Shown here: piece after piece, positions 9,316 through 18,723 of the stretch
How positions within the stretch are numbered: the first letter of the stretch is position 1
Layout: each line of letters opens with the position of its first letter
From: Hyphomonas sp.
GTDB lineage: Bacteria; Pseudomonadota; Alphaproteobacteria; Caulobacterales; Hyphomonadaceae
Direction of reading: 5' to 3'
Length of the DNA stretch: 64,000 bases
NCBI GenBank assembly: GCA_017792365.1
Contig: CP051229.1
Coordinates: forward strand, 2,294,001-2,358,000
Program-made: the position numbers and the translations under genes
Notes under the pieces: generated by a model
Told to the model about the DNA's origin: nothing
Seen by the model: the letters and a program-made list of their open reading frames with translations, nothing else
Database searches by the model: none

Positions 9316-9771
9316 ATGGAAATCAACGGCATCGCCCACATCCAGATCACGGCGGGCAATTTCGCCAGGTCGAAACCGTTCTACCAGAAGCTCCTCCCCT
9401 TCCTCGGTCTCCGCGAAGTCATGGACAATGCCGGCGGCTATTACTGTGTCGGCGGCCGCACCGGCGTCCTCGTGTCCCCGCCCGACCCCGAGCACGACGG
9501 CGAACGGTTCGTGCAGCGCCGCGTGGGGCTCCACCATGTCTGCTTCCGCGCCCGCTCGCGCGAAGACGTCGACGAAGCGCACGCTTTCATTTCTAAGCTC
9601 GGCGTTCCCATCATCCATGCACCGCAGGAAGATGGCTGGGCGCCGGGCTATTATTCGATCCTGTTCGAAGATCCCGACGGCGTCAGGCTGGAAATCAACC
9701 ATGTCCCGGGCAAGGGCGTGTTCGACCACGACAATCAGGTGAAGGCGATGCGCCCTGACGAGGCGTTCTAG
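9316..9771 (+). CDS. VOC-family protein (glyoxalase-like)
   Basis: This 151-residue, single-module vicinal-oxygen-chelate protein starts at the ATG at 9316, preceded by GGGGAG at 9301. Putative metal ligands are His in INGIAHIQI, His in VGLHHVCF and Glu in VRLEINHVP, at the usual places for glyoxalase I-like folds. An upstream in-frame start at 9226 would add 30 residues of unlikely composition. The substrate is unknown. The stop shares CTAG with the convergent kinase gene. Confidence 0.88.
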   Translation: MEINGIAHIQITAGNFARSKPFYQKLLPFLGLREVMDNAGGYYCVGGRTGVLVSPPDPEHDGERFVQRRVGLHHVCFRARSREDVDEAHAFISKLGVPIIHAPQEDGWAPGYYSILFEDPDGVRLEINHVPGKGVFDHDNQVKAMRPDEAF

Positions 9772-10637
9772 TCCAGACCCTCAAGCGGGATCACGACGCC
9801 GCCCTGCTGCGGATCGGCCAGCAACCGGGAACATGCGGCGAGCGAGAGGCCCAAAGCATCGCGCTCGGCCGCATCACCCGCATGCGCCTGCCCGGTCCGC
9901 AGCACAGTTTCCACCGACCAGATCGCCCGATGCACGCACTCCGCCTCCTGCACGCCCTTCAGCCGCTGCCCCAGATAGACCAGGCGAAACAGGTCGCCCG
10001 TCCCCTTCGGGTTCGGCTCCGGCACAACGTCGCCGGCTGCAGCGTAGACACGCTGCCCCGAGATGATCACGTTCGCCATGCGATCGCGGAACGGGATCGA
10101 TCCGACCAGCCAGTCGCCGCCAACCGACCGCGCAGTCTTGATGACATCCCCAACCGTCGGCGCGCGACCTGTCAGCCGCTGGAACTCCCAGTGATTGCAC
10201 GCCACAAGATCCGCGAGCGGCACAAGTTGGGACGTGACTGCCGCCGCTGTGTCTTCGCGAACGTAGAGCCCGGTATCGAGATCGCCCATGATCGGATCGA
10301 CCACCACGAGCGGCGCGGTTGCGCCCGATCGCCCCGCCCGGACGCGTTCGATCGCCTGCGCCGCGACCTCGACCTGTGACGGATCGGCGAAATAGCCGGT
10401 CAGCACCGCGTCGAAGCGCTGATAGAGCCCCTGCGCTTCGATCCCGTCCAGCATCCCCTGCATGACGTCGGCATCGATCCGTCCGCCGCCCGGCGCGCCG
10501 TGGCCGGGATGCCGCCCGAACATCGTCGTCGGCACATGAACGGCGTCGATCCCCATCGGCCCGAGCACATAGGGCGCGATGCCGCCGCCGACCCGGGACG
10601 CCGCCACATAGGATGAGATCACGAGCACCGAAGCCAT
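9768..10637 (-). CDS. Pyridoxal kinase-like protein (ribokinase superfamily)
   Basis: The 289 residues resemble PdxY/PdxK pyridoxal kinases, which phosphorylate pyridoxal to pyridoxal 5'-phosphate in B6 salvage. Visible features are the N-terminal VISSYVAASRVGGG substrate loop, VVVDPIMGDLDTGLYV, ADLVACNHWEFQRLTG, and the anion-hole and catalytic segment PKGTGDLFRLVYLG with the catalytic Asp. The middle of the chain differs enough from E. coli PdxY that another small-molecule kinase is possible. It is divergent from the malyl-CoA lyase gene, with 158 bases between them. Confidence 0.8.
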   Translation of the reverse strand: MASVLVISSYVAASRVGGGIAPYVLGPMGIDAVHVPTTMFGRHPGHGAPGGGRIDADVMQGMLDGIEAQGLYQRFDAVLTGYFADPSQVEVAAQAIERVRAGRSGATAPLVVVDPIMGDLDTGLYVREDTAAAVTSQLVPLADLVACNHWEFQRLTGRAPTVGDVIKTARSVGGDWLVGSIPFRDRMANVIISGQRVYAAAGDVVPEPNPKGTGDLFRLVYLGQRLKGVQEAECVHRAIWSVETVLRTGQAHAGDAAERDALGLSLAACSRLLADPQQGGVVIPLEGLD

Positions 10638-10696
10638 GTCCGCATCATGAGCGCGACCGCGCCGGCTGGCTAGCGGAAGCGAACCCCCCAGCGTCA

Positions 10697-10722
10697 GTTT
10701 GCCCTTTCAAAGTTTGCCCTTT
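10697..10722. promoter_or_regulatory. Perfect 11-bp direct repeat upstream of malyl-CoA lyase, candidate operator
   Basis: GTTTGCCCTTT occurs at 10697-10707 and again at 10712-10722, separated by CAAA. Tandem half-sites with a four-base spacer are the geometry described for ScfR/PccR-type regulators of acyl-CoA metabolism (TTTGCAAA-N4-TTTGCAAA), but the sequence here is only partly similar. It lies about 75 bases before the lyase ATG. Confidence 0.4.
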
Positions 10723-10795
10723 GCGCGACCTTGATATTCCCCTGCCTCACGGGCATGTCTCCTGCACACATTTCCGCCACGAGGGGACTTCGCCC

Positions 10796-11680
10796 ATGAC
10801 CGCCATCCGCCCGCGCCGGTCCGTGCTTTACATGCCAGGCGCAAACGAACGCGCGCTGGAAAAAGCGAAGTCGCTCCCCGCCGACAGCCTGATCCTCGAC
10901 CTCGAGGACGCAGTCGCCCCCGAAGCGAAAGTCGAGGCGCGCGAACGCGTCTGCGCGGCGGTGAAAGCCGGCGGATACGGCCCGCGCGAACTGGTCATCC
11001 GCGTCAACAGCCCCGACACCGAGTGGGGAGAGGACGACATCAAGGCGGCCTGCGCAGCCGGCCCAGACGCCATTCTCGCGCCCAAGGTCGATTCTGCGGA
11101 CGACATCGCCCGCCTCGATGCGGCGATGAAATCCGCCCCCGGCGACAAGCCGCCCGCATTGTGGGTGATGATCGAGACGCCGCTTGCGATCCTCAACATC
11201 AAGGAAATCGCCGCCGAAGCGAAGCGTTCGCACCTCACTGGCTTCGTCATGGGCACGAATGACCTGATCAAGGACTTCCGCGCCGAGCCGCTGGCCGATC
11301 GGTCAAACCTTGCAACCACGTTGACCCTCGCGCTCGCCGCTGCGCGCGCCTACGACCTGCTCGCCTTCGACGGCGTCTACAACGACATCCAGAACACCGA
11401 AGGCTTCGCCGCTGAATGCCGGCAGGGCCGCGCGTTCGGCTTCGACGGCAAGACGCTGATCCACCCCAGCCAGCTCGATCCCTGCAACGAAATCTACGCC
11501 CCGGCGCCGGACGCGGTCGCACACGCCCGCGATGTCATCGCTGCGTTTGCGGAACCCGAGAATAAGGGCAAGGGCGTCCTCAAGGTGAACGGCAAGATGA
11601 CCGAGCTTCTCCATCTCGCTCAGGCCGAACGCATGGTCGCCATGGCCGAAGCCATCGCACAACGGGAGCAGGCCCAATGA
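10796..11680 (+). CDS. mcl1: HpcH/HpaI-family CoA lyase, probable L-malyl-CoA/beta-methylmalyl-CoA lyase
   Basis: This 294-residue TIM-barrel lyase has family motifs RRSVLYMPGANERALEKA, the metal-site segment LILDLEDAV, the conserved Arg of IRVNSPDT, VMIETPLAILN, FVMGTNDLIKD and the late GFDGKTLIHPSQ. CoA-ester lyases of this group cleave malyl-CoA, methylmalyl-CoA or citramalyl-CoA. The next gene is a mesaconyl-CoA hydratase, overlapping by ATGA; that pairing is known from the ethylmalonyl-CoA pathway of Rhodobacter (mch-mcl1) and supports malyl/methylmalyl-CoA as substrate. The start at 10796 begins MTAIRPRRS; the longer frame from 10613 would run through the repeat operator region. The symbol is by family and context, not proof. 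Confidence 0.82.
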   Translation: MTAIRPRRSVLYMPGANERALEKAKSLPADSLILDLEDAVAPEAKVEARERVCAAVKAGGYGPRELVIRVNSPDTEWGEDDIKAACAAGPDAILAPKVDSADDIARLDAAMKSAPGDKPPALWVMIETPLAILNIKEIAAEAKRSHLTGFVMGTNDLIKDFRAEPLADRSNLATTLTLALAAARAYDLLAFDGVYNDIQNTEGFAAECRQGRAFGFDGKTLIHPSQLDPCNEIYAPAPDAVAHARDVIAAFAEPENKGKGVLKVNGKMTELLHLAQAERMVAMAEAIAQREQAQ

Positions 11681-12726
11681 CCCTGAAGTCCAATCCCGGC
11701 AACTTCTTCGAAGACTTCCACGTCGGCGACGAACTGGAACACGCCACCCCACGCACGGTCACGGAAGGCGATGTCGCCCTCTATGTCGGCCTCACCGGCT
11801 CACGCTACGCGCTGTATTCAGCCGACACCTTTGCCGTCGATTGCGGCCTCGAAGGCGCGCCGGTCGATCCCCTGCTCGCCTTCCACGTCGTGTTCGGCAA
11901 GACAGTGCCCGACATCTCGCTGAACGCGGTCGCCAACCTTGGCTATGCCGACGGCAAGTTTTCCAAGCCCGTCTATCCGGGCGACACGCTCCGCGCCGTC
12001 TCCGAGGTGATCGGCGTCAAGGAGAATTCAAACGGCAAGACGGGCGTCGTGTGGGTCCGCACCACCGGCTACAATCAGGAAGACGACGAAGTCCTGAGCT
12101 ACGTCCGCTGGGTGATGGTCAACAAGCAGGACCCGTCCAATCCGGCGCCCGAGCCGGTCGTGCCCGAACTGCCCGCAGCCGTGGACGCCGGCGACCTGCC
12201 GAAACCGTCCTGGCAGTCCGATGGCTTCGACTTCGAACTCTCCGGATCGCCGTTCGCCTTCGAGGACTACGAGGTCGGCGAGAAGATCGACCACGTCGAC
12301 GCCTTCACCGTTGAGGAAGCCGAGCACCAGATCGCGACGCGCCTCTACCAGAACACCGCGAAGGTCCACTTCAACCAGCACGCACAGGCTGAAAGCCGTT
12401 TTGGCAAGCGCCTGATCTATGGCGGCGTCGCGATTTCGCTCGCCCGCTCGCTGGCCTTCAACGGCCTCGCCAATGCGCCGGACGTCATCGCCATCAACGC
12501 AGGCAGCCACACAAACCCGCTGTTCGCCGGCGACACCGTCTATGCGTGGTCGGAAGTGCTCGACAAGGCCGAGCTGGGCAACGGCCTCGGCGCGCTCCGC
12601 CTTCGCCTGGTCGCGACCAAGAACCGCCCGTGCAACGATTTCCCCTATCGCGACAATGACGGCAAGCACCTGCCGGATGTGATCCTCGATTTCGATTACT
12701 GGGCGGCCATCCCGCTGCGCGGCTAG
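11677..12726 (+). CDS. mch: Mesaconyl-CoA hydratase (MaoC fold)
   Basis: The 349 residues form two MaoC hot-dog halves. The first carries EDFHVGDELEHATPRTVTEGD and DPLLAFHVVFGKTVPDISL; the second carries EDYEVGEKIDHVDAFTVEEA, HFNQHAQAESRFGKRLIYGG and NAGSHTNPLFAGDT. These match Mch, which hydrates mesaconyl-C1-CoA to beta-methylmalyl-CoA in the ethylmalonyl-CoA pathway. The product would then be cleaved to glyoxylate and propionyl-CoA by the upstream lyase. Other pathway enzymes (Ccr, Ecm, Mcd) are not in the window, so operation of the full pathway is an inference. Start overlaps the lyase stop by ATGA. Confidence 0.9.
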   Translation: MTLKSNPGNFFEDFHVGDELEHATPRTVTEGDVALYVGLTGSRYALYSADTFAVDCGLEGAPVDPLLAFHVVFGKTVPDISLNAVANLGYADGKFSKPVYPGDTLRAVSEVIGVKENSNGKTGVVWVRTTGYNQEDDEVLSYVRWVMVNKQDPSNPAPEPVVPELPAAVDAGDLPKPSWQSDGFDFELSGSPFAFEDYEVGEKIDHVDAFTVEEAEHQIATRLYQNTAKVHFNQHAQAESRFGKRLIYGGVAISLARSLAFNGLANAPDVIAINAGSHTNPLFAGDTVYAWSEVLDKAELGNGLGALRLRLVATKNRPCNDFPYRDNDGKHLPDVILDFDYWAAIPLRG

Positions 12727-12733
12727 ACCGGCC

Positions 12734-13162
12734 ATGATGGCGCCCGGCTTCACTCAGGCGGCTGCGGCGATCGCGATTCTGCTTTCCGTGATCGTGCGCT
12801 CGATCCGTTCAGGCGCGTCGTGGGACGCGGTTGAGCAGGGGCGCGCGACCGCCGAACACCTCCGCGACCTTACCGGCATCATGAAGCTTGAAGACCTGCA
12901 GCACGCCTTCGGTCCGCCGCGCCTGGAGCACGGCGTGTTCCCGGTCACCCGCGCGGAGGTGCTGCGCAACCGCACCGGGCTTGGCTACCTGCTCGGCGAC
13001 CGCTGGCTCGATGGCGGTTCGGCCCTGATCGCCATCATCGTCCTTCTGCCCATCTGGCCGGTATGGGACACGCGCTGGGTGCTGAACGTCCTTCTCAGCT
13101 TCGCCGCTCTTTACCAGGCCGCCGGCTGGATCGCCTCGACCCGGTTCCTCGGGCGCCGCTGA
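12734..13162 (+). CDS. Hypothetical membrane protein, 142 residues
   Basis: The protein has an N-terminal hydrophobic segment (about residues 5-22), a charged middle with EHLRDLTGIMKLEDLQHAFG, and two C-terminal hydrophobic segments (about 95-112 and 118-137), so it probably spans the inner membrane two or three times. I recognise no domain. It starts seven bases after the mch stop and may be at the end of that operon, but no strong ribosome-binding site is visible and no link to acyl-CoA metabolism is known. Confidence 0.6.
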   Translation: MMAPGFTQAAAAIAILLSVIVRSIRSGASWDAVEQGRATAEHLRDLTGIMKLEDLQHAFGPPRLEHGVFPVTRAEVLRNRTGLGYLLGDRWLDGGSALIAIIVLLPIWPVWDTRWVLNVLLSFAALYQAAGWIASTRFLGRR

Positions 13163-13253
13163 CAGAAAAGCTCCTTTCAACAATCAATCCGGCTCAATTG
13201 CGGAGCTTTCCGGCCAGCCGTAAGTCATGGCGGTCGCCGGAGACCTTCCAGAA

Positions 13254-14033
13254 ATGCCAGAAGAATTCGTGCTGTTCGCCCTCGTGGGGTTCTGCGCGCA
13301 GATGATCGACGGCGCACTGGGCATGGCCTACGGCGTCGTCTCAACGACGTTCCTGCTGGGGTTCGGCGTCTCCCCCGCTCTGGCGTCGGCCACGGTGCAC
13401 TCTGCCGAGGTCTTCACGACAGCGGCGTCTGCAACCAGCCACATCGGGAACCGCAACGTGGAATGGCGCGCGCTGGCGGTGCTCGCCCTCGCAGGCGCGA
13501 TCGGCGGCGTGGTCGGCGCCTTCATCCTCACCAGCGTCGATGGCGCCGTGATGCGTCCGCTGATCACCACCTATCTCGCCCTGATGGGCGTCTGGATCCT
13601 CATGAAGGCGTTCCGGCCGCTGCCAAGGATCGAAGCCCTGCAGCGCCGCGCGCTTCTGGCGCCGCTCGGCGTCATCGGCGGCCTCCTCGACTCCATCGGC
13701 GGCGGCGGTTGGGGCCCCACCGTCACCACCACACTGATCGGCGCAGGCGGAGCGCCAAGAAAAGTCATCGGCACGGTCAGCGCCGCCGAATTCATCGTGA
13801 CCTCGGCGACCTCGGCTGCCTTCCTTGCCGCCCTCCTGTCGGGGCATTGGAACGACTCGATGGGCCTGATGGAGCAGGGCTCAGCGCTTGCAGGCTTGAT
13901 CGTGGGCGGGGTCGCCGCCGCGCCGCTGGCCGGATTTGCCGTCCGCCATATTCCGCGCAGAACGCTCACCGTGCTCGTCGGCATCGTGGTGATCTCGCTG
14001 GCCGGTTACCAGACCTGGCAATTGATCGGTTGA
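13254..14033 (+). CDS. Sulfite exporter TauE/SafE-family permease
   Basis: This inner-membrane protein of about 259 residues has roughly eight hydrophobic helices. The signature TauE repeats are present: FCAQMIDGALGMAYGV near the N-terminus and GGLLDSIGGGGWGPTVTTTL in the second half. Family members export sulfite, sulfoacetate or other organosulfur anions; no sulfur genes are nearby to fix the substrate. I prefer the ATG at 13254, which has a GGAG upstream, to the in-frame ATG at 13227, which has none; the difference is nine residues. It is convergent with the amidotransferase gene, six bases apart. Confidence 0.88.
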   Translation: MPEEFVLFALVGFCAQMIDGALGMAYGVVSTTFLLGFGVSPALASATVHSAEVFTTAASATSHIGNRNVEWRALAVLALAGAIGGVVGAFILTSVDGAVMRPLITTYLALMGVWILMKAFRPLPRIEALQRRALLAPLGVIGGLLDSIGGGGWGPTVTTTLIGAGGAPRKVIGTVSAAEFIVTSATSAAFLAALLSGHWNDSMGLMEQGSALAGLIVGGVAAAPLAGFAVRHIPRRTLTVLVGIVVISLAGYQTWQLIG

Positions 14034-14039
14034 GCCGGG

Positions 14040-14762
14040 TCAGCCGCGACGGCGCAGGAACTTCGTCATCCACTCGCCAAGCAGCGCGTTGTCCTCAGGC
14101 GCCGCCATGGACTCGATCGCCGTATCAGCCAGCTCATCGCCAAGGCTCGCCCGTCGCGCATTGAACAGGGCGATCGAATACCCGTCCGAAAACTCCGGAT
14201 GTCCCTGAACCGACATGATCGGCGCCTGCTCATAGACCAGCATCGCGTGCTCGGTATGCGCGGAGCGAGCGAGCGTTGTTGCGCCGTCGGGCGGCGTGAT
14301 GACCTGGTCCTGATGGCTGGCCGAGAGAGCGAAGGACGCCCCGGCATTGCTCATCCACGGCCGGCGCTCGACAATCTCGTAGTGATGCCGCCCGACGCCC
14401 CAGCCCTTCTCTGACTTGCGCACATCTCCGCCGAGCGCGTCAGCAATGATCTGATGTCCGAAACACACGCCAATCATTGGCGCCTTGCGGGCGGCAATGT
14501 CGCGGATGAATTGCCGCAGAGGGTTCATCCAGGGCTCGTCATCGTAGACGCCAGCCGGCGAACCCGTGATCAGCACCGCCTCGGTCTGTGACGCATCAGG
14601 CAGCGGGGCGCCATCCACGATCGGCGCGTTTTGGAACCGGAGTGCATCGTCAGCGCGGCCAAGGAGCGCTTCAAACATGTCGGGATAACCCGGCCATGTC
14701 GCAGCAAGCTGGCCCGGCGGCCGCCCCGTCTCGACGATCGTGACCAACATGACGCCATTCAT
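14040..14762 (-). CDS. Class I glutamine amidotransferase-like protein
   Basis: This protein of about 240 residues has the GATase class I fold. The nucleophile elbow is IGVCFGHQIIADALGG, and the His/Glu pair is in SVQGHPEFSDGY; the oxyanion strand is AVLITGSPAGVYDD. Stand-alone relatives (the GuaA-like YfeJ group) are often annotated as putative GMP synthase amidotransferase subunits or gamma-glutamyl hydrolases such as PuuD, but the real substrate is usually unknown. The ATG at 14762 is preferred over a TTG at 14786 that would add eight residues. It is divergent from sdhCDAB. Confidence 0.85.
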   Translation of the reverse strand: MNGVMLVTIVETGRPPGQLAATWPGYPDMFEALLGRADDALRFQNAPIVDGAPLPDASQTEAVLITGSPAGVYDDEPWMNPLRQFIRDIAARKAPMIGVCFGHQIIADALGGDVRKSEKGWGVGRHHYEIVERRPWMSNAGASFALSASHQDQVITPPDGATTLARSAHTEHAMLVYEQAPIMSVQGHPEFSDGYSIALFNARRASLGDELADTAIESMAAPEDNALLGEWMTKFLRRRG

Positions 14763-14822
14763 GGGATGGAAATCCCTATCCGCCAAGGGGGTAGCGAGTA
14801 GGAGGGTGAGACGTTGCGCGCG

Positions 14823-14850
14823 TTGACACGCTGCAGCGCGAGCCTAGAAC
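14823..14850 (+). promoter_or_regulatory. Candidate sigma-70-type promoter for sdhCDAB
   Basis: TTGACA at 14823-14828 is followed after 16 bases by TAGAAC (14845-14850), four of six matches to the -10 consensus. It lies about 50 bases before the sdhC ATG in the only sizeable gap upstream of the operon. Confidence 0.45.
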
Positions 14851-14902
14851 TCCTCTAATTAAGGCGCATTTCCGGCGCCGGGGTCCTGGAGAATCGAACC
14901 CA

Positions 14903-15325
14903 ATGGCGCAAATCGGTACAGGTGAGCAGCGCCCGCTCTCTCCTCATCTGCAGGTCTGGCGCTGGCACGTCACGATGCTGGGCTCTATCCTCCACCGCGC
15001 AACAGGCTTTGCAAACTATGTCGGCGTCGCGCTGATCGTGCTCTGGTTGTTCGCCGCCGCCATGGGACCCGGCCGCTACGCCCAGTACGAACAGATTGCG
15101 GCCCATCCGATCACCCAGATCATCCTCTTCGGATTCACCTTCTCGATCGTCTACCACCTCCTGAACGGCGTCCGGCACCTCTTCCTCGACGCCGGCGCTG
15201 GCTACAAGCCGGCCTTCGCCAGCATGACGGCGTGGATCGTCCTCGGCCTGTCGCTTATCGGCGCGGCGGCGATCTGGCTCCTGGCCGGACTTGTCCCCGG
15301 CGTGGCCATCGGCGGAGGGGCCTGA
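14903..15325 (+). CDS. sdhC: Succinate dehydrogenase cytochrome b556 subunit
   Basis: SdhC is one of two membrane anchors of respiratory complex II and provides a haem b ligand and part of the quinone site. The 140 residues contain RPLSPHLQVW, SILHRATG and the haem-ligand region YHLLNGVRHLFLD, with three membrane helices. The product ends just before sdhD (ATG at 15327), and the order sdhC-sdhD-sdhA-sdhB is standard for alphaproteobacteria. Confidence 0.95.
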   Translation: MAQIGTGEQRPLSPHLQVWRWHVTMLGSILHRATGFANYVGVALIVLWLFAAAMGPGRYAQYEQIAAHPITQIILFGFTFSIVYHLLNGVRHLFLDAGAGYKPAFASMTAWIVLGLSLIGAAAIWLLAGLVPGVAIGGGA

Positions 15326-15326
15326 G

Positions 15327-15713
15327 ATGTCGAAAGCCAAGGCGTCCATCAGGACCCCGCGCGCGCAGGTTCGCGGACTCGGATCGGCCAAGCATGGCGT
15401 CGGCCATTTCATCGGCCAGCGCGGCAGCGCAATCGCCCTGATCTTCCTCGTTCCGTGGCTCCTGATCGGCCTCCGGACGCGGTCAGCGGCGGCTACAGCC
15501 GCGATGATGTGGATTGAGGTGCCGCTGAACGGCCTCGCCATCTTCCTTGCCCTGGGCGCCGCCACCTACCACATGAGACTGGGCATGCAGGTCGTCATCG
15601 AAGACTACATCTCGCGGCCGATTACCCGCATGATCCTGCTCATCCTCAATACCTTTTTCTGCGTACTCCTCTTTGCCGTGGCGGGTTATTCCGTCGTGGT
15701 TATCGCTGCCTGA
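15327..15713 (+). CDS. sdhD: Succinate dehydrogenase membrane anchor subunit
   Basis: This 128-residue anchor subunit of complex II has a start at 15327 with GAG immediately upstream, giving [19 protein letters not shown]. It has three hydrophobic helices and the conserved [18 protein letters not shown] and [15 protein letters not shown] segments, including the haem-side histidine. An upstream in-frame ATG at 15291 would overlap sdhC and is not needed. Confidence 0.94.
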   Translation: MSKAKASIRTPRAQVRGLGSAKHGVGHFIGQRGSAIALIFLVPWLLIGLRTRSAAATAAMMWIEVPLNGLAIFLALGAATYHMRLGMQVVIEDYISRPITRMILLILNTFFCVLLFAVAGYSVVVIAA

Positions 15714-15729
15714 AACCCGGACACGCCTC

Positions 15730-17517
15730 ATGTCGACCTACCAGTGGAATGATCACACCTACGACGTCGTCGTCGTCGGCGCCGGCGGCTCGGGCTTGCG
15801 CGCCGCGCTGGGTTGCGCCCAGGCGGGCCTGCGCACGGCTTGCGTCACCAAGGTCTTCCCCACCCGCTCGCATACCGTCGCAGCGCAGGGCGGCATCGCG
15901 GCCTCGCTCGGCAACATGAGCGAGGACAATTGGCGCTGGCACATGTACGACACCGTCAAGGGGTCTGACTGGCTGGGCGACCAGGACTCGATCGAATACC
16001 TCGTGCGCCACGCCCCCGACGCCGTCTACGAACTCGAACACTGGGGCATGCCCTTCTCGCGCACCGAAGAAGGCAAAATCTACCAGCGCGCCTTCGGCGG
16101 CATGACCAAGAATTACGGCGAAGGCCCTGTCCAGCGCACCTGCGCCGCCGCCGACCGCACCGGCCACGCCATGCTGCACACGCTCTATGGCCAGTCGCTC
16201 AAATACGACGTCGACTTCTTCATCGAACACTTCGCGCTCGACCTGATCATGGACGAGGAAGGCGCATGCCGGGGCGTCACGTCGTGGAAACTCGACGACG
16301 GCCAGCTCCACCGCTTCCGCGCCCAGAAGGTCATCCTCGCGACCGGCGGCTACGGCCGCGCCTACTTCTCCTGCACCTCGGCCCACACCTGCACCGGCGA
16401 CGGCAACGCCATGGTGCTGCGCGCCGGCCTGCCGCTGCAGGACATGGAATTCGTGCAGTTCCACCCGACCGGCATCTACGGCTCGGGCTGCCTCATCACC
16501 GAGGGCGCACGCGGCGAAGGCGGCTATCTCACCAATTCCAAGGGCGAACGCTTTATGGAGCGCTACGCCCCGTCGGCCAAAGACCTCGCCTCTCGCGACG
16601 TTGTCTCGCGCTCGATGACCATGGAAATCCGTGAAGGCCGCGGCGTGGGCGCTGAAGGCGACCACATCCACCTTCACCTCGACCACCTCGACCCCAAGAT
16701 CCTGCACCAGCGCCTGCCCGGCATCTCCGAGAGCGCGCGCATCTTCGCGGGCGTCGACGTCACCAAGGAGCCGATCCCGGTCATCCCGACGGTTCACTAC
16801 AACATGGGCGGCATCCCGACGAACTTCCACGGCGAGGTGCTGACGAAGAAGGGCGATGATCCCGATCATGTCGTGCCGGGCCTGATGGCTGTTGGCGAAG
16901 CGGCGTGCGTGTCGGTGCACGGCGCCAACCGTCTTGGCTCCAACTCGCTGATCGACCTTGTCGTCTTCGGCCGCGCCGCCGGCCTGCATTGCGGCGATAC
17001 GATCGAAGCGGGCGCCCGCCAGCCTGAATTGCCCGCCAACGCCGGCGACAACGCCACCGCGCGCCTCGACAAGTACCGTCACGCCGAAGGCGGCACGCCG
17101 ACAGCCGCCCTGCGCCTCAACATGCAGAAGATCATGCAGACCAATTGCGCCGTCTTCCGCACCGGCGAGGTGCTTGAGGAAGGCGTCCGCAAGATCGCCG
17201 AATGCTACACCGGCCTGCCGGATATCTCGGTCAAGGATCGCGGCATGATCTGGAACACCGACCTCGTCGAGACGCTCGAGTTCGACAACCTGATCGCCCA
17301 GGCCGCCGTCACCGTGAACGGCGCCGCCAACCGCCAGGAAAGCCGCGGCGCCCATGCGCGCGAGGACTTCTCCGAACGCGACGACGAGAACTGGATGAAG
17401 CACACCCTCGCCTGGTGTGACGACAACGGTGCGGTGAACATCGATTTCCGCCCGGTCCACGCTTACACGATGTCCAACGACATCGAGTACATCAAACCCA
17501 AGGCGCGCGTTTACTAG
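15730..17517 (+). CDS. sdhA: Succinate dehydrogenase flavoprotein subunit
   Basis: This 595-residue catalytic subunit oxidises succinate to fumarate and passes electrons to SdhB. Motifs: FAD loop [10 protein letters not shown] at 14-22, the covalent-FAD histidine in [10 protein letters not shown] (His48), the substrate site [20 protein letters not shown], and [19 protein letters not shown]. The ATG at 15730 (MSTYQWNDH) fits homologues; the in-frame ATG at 15673 lies inside sdhD. A 650-codon antisense frame over this gene is a codon-bias shadow. Confidence 0.97.
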   Translation: MSTYQWNDHTYDVVVVGAGGSGLRAALGCAQAGLRTACVTKVFPTRSHTVAAQGGIAASLGNMSEDNWRWHMYDTVKGSDWLGDQDSIEYLVRHAPDAVYELEHWGMPFSRTEEGKIYQRAFGGMTKNYGEGPVQRTCAAADRTGHAMLHTLYGQSLKYDVDFFIEHFALDLIMDEEGACRGVTSWKLDDGQLHRFRAQKVILATGGYGRAYFSCTSAHTCTGDGNAMVLRAGLPLQDMEFVQFHPTGIYGSGCLITEGARGEGGYLTNSKGERFMERYAPSAKDLASRDVVSRSMTMEIREGRGVGAEGDHIHLHLDHLDPKILHQRLPGISESARIFAGVDVTKEPIPVIPTVHYNMGGIPTNFHGEVLTKKGDDPDHVVPGLMAVGEAACVSVHGANRLGSNSLIDLVVFGRAAGLHCGDTIEAGARQPELPANAGDNATARLDKYRHAEGGTPTAALRLNMQKIMQTNCAVFRTGEVLEEGVRKIAECYTGLPDISVKDRGMIWNTDLVETLEFDNLIAQAAVTVNGAANRQESRGAHAREDFSERDDENWMKHTLAWCDDNGAVNIDFRPVHAYTMSNDIEYIKPKARVY

Positions 17518-17562
17518 GCCCGGCCAATCACTCTGCACGACTGAGAGAAACGAAGAACCTCC

Positions 17563-18340
17563 ATGGTCCAGCTCACCCTGCCCAAGAACTCCAAGGTCAA
17601 GTCCGGCAAGACTGCCAAAACCCTCGGGCGCCAAGAAGACGCGCACGTTCAAGATCTACCGGTTCGATCCGGAGACGGGACAGAACCCGCGCTGGGACAC
17701 CTACACGCTGGACACGTCGAAATTCGGCCCGATGGTCCTCGACGCGCTCATCTACATCAAGAACGAGGTCGATCCGACGCTCACCTTCCGCCGCTCCTGC
17801 CGCGAGGGCGTGTGCGGCTCGTGCGCCATGAACATCGGCGGCCGCAACACCATCGCCTGCACCAAGGGCCATGACGAGATTTCCGGCACGATCTCGATCG
17901 CCCCGCTGCCCAGCCAGCCCGTGGTGAAGGATCTCGTGCCCGACCTCACCGGCTTCTACGCCCAGCACGCCTACGTGCAGCCCTACCTCAAGACCGATAC
18001 GCCCGAGCCCGAGAAGGAATGGGGCCAGACCGAACACGACCGCGCCAAGCTGGACGGCCTCTACGAGTGCATCATGTGCGCGTCCTGCTCCACGGCGTGC
18101 CCGAGCTATTGGTGGAACTCCGACCGCTTTCTCGGCCCGGCGGCGCTGCTTCAGGCCTATCGCTGGATCATCGACAGCCGCGATGAATCGACCGGCGAGC
18201 GCCTCGACGACCTGGAAGACCCGTTCAAGCTCTACCGCTGCCACACGATCATGAACTGCGCCCAGGTCTGTCCCAAGGGCCTCAACCCGGCCGAAGCCAT
18301 CGGCGAAATCAAGAAACTGATGGTCGAGCGCGTTACATGA
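17563..18340 (+). CDS. sdhB: Succinate dehydrogenase iron-sulfur subunit (frameshifted)
   Basis: SdhB relays electrons through three iron-sulfur clusters to quinone. The sequence carries [17 protein letters not shown] in one frame, then [16 protein letters not shown] onward in another. The [2Fe-2S] ligands lie in [13 protein letters not shown], the other clusters in [15 protein letters not shown] and [12 protein letters not shown]. The frame changes in AAAA at 17617-17620; removing one A gives a seamless protein and a length of 777 bases (258 residues). Because the enzyme is central and the rest is intact, I take this as a sequencing error. Stop overlaps the arsC start (ATGA). Confidence 0.92.
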
Positions 18341-18723
18341 CGGCGCCTGCCGACTTCCCGGTCGTCATCCACCACAACGCCAAATGCGGCACGTCCCGCA
18401 ACACGCTGACGATCATCGAAGAGGCGGGCTACACGCCGACAGTCATCAACTACCTCGACACGGGCTGGACGCGGCCCCAGCTTCTGGCGCTGTTCGCAGC
18501 GGCGGGAAAGACGCCGCGCGAAATGCTGCGCGAGAAGAACTGGGACACGGAAACGCTCGGCGCGTTCGACCCGTCGCTCACGGATGAGCAAATCCTCGAC
18601 GCCATGATTGCGAGCCCCGTGCTAGTGAACCGCCCGATCGTCGCGACTCCGCTCGGCGTGCGGCTCTGCAGGCCGAAAGAGACTGTGCTGGAAATCCTCA
18701 AACCGGCCAGCGACACGAACTGA
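18337..18723 (+). CDS. arsC: Arsenate reductase, glutaredoxin-dependent (ArsC/Spx family)
   Basis: The 128 residues begin with a thioredoxin-like fold and the catalytic loop [11 protein letters not shown] (Cys17), and end with the phosphate/arsenate-binding segment [16 protein letters not shown], whose arginine and cysteine are typical of ArsC. The family reduces arsenate to arsenite with glutathione and glutaredoxin; relatives without ars neighbours may act on other thiol substrates. There is no arsR or arsenite pump nearby. The ATGA overlap puts it at the end of the sdh operon. Confidence 0.85.
   Translation: MTAPADFPVVIHHNAKCGTSRNTLTIIEEAGYTPTVINYLDTGWTRPQLLALFAAAGKTPREMLREKNWDTETLGAFDPSLTDEQILDAMIASPVLVNRPIVATPLGVRLCRPKETVLEILKPASDTN

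Noticed and set aside
15700-17652. 650-codon open frame antisense to sdhA
   Set aside because: High-GC codon bias leaves the opposite strand open; composition is unlike a real protein, and sdhA beneath it is certain.
17563-17732. Programmed ribosomal frameshifting in sdhB
   Set aside because: sdhB is not known to use it, no stimulatory structure is seen, and a dozen other genes show the same type of one-base break.
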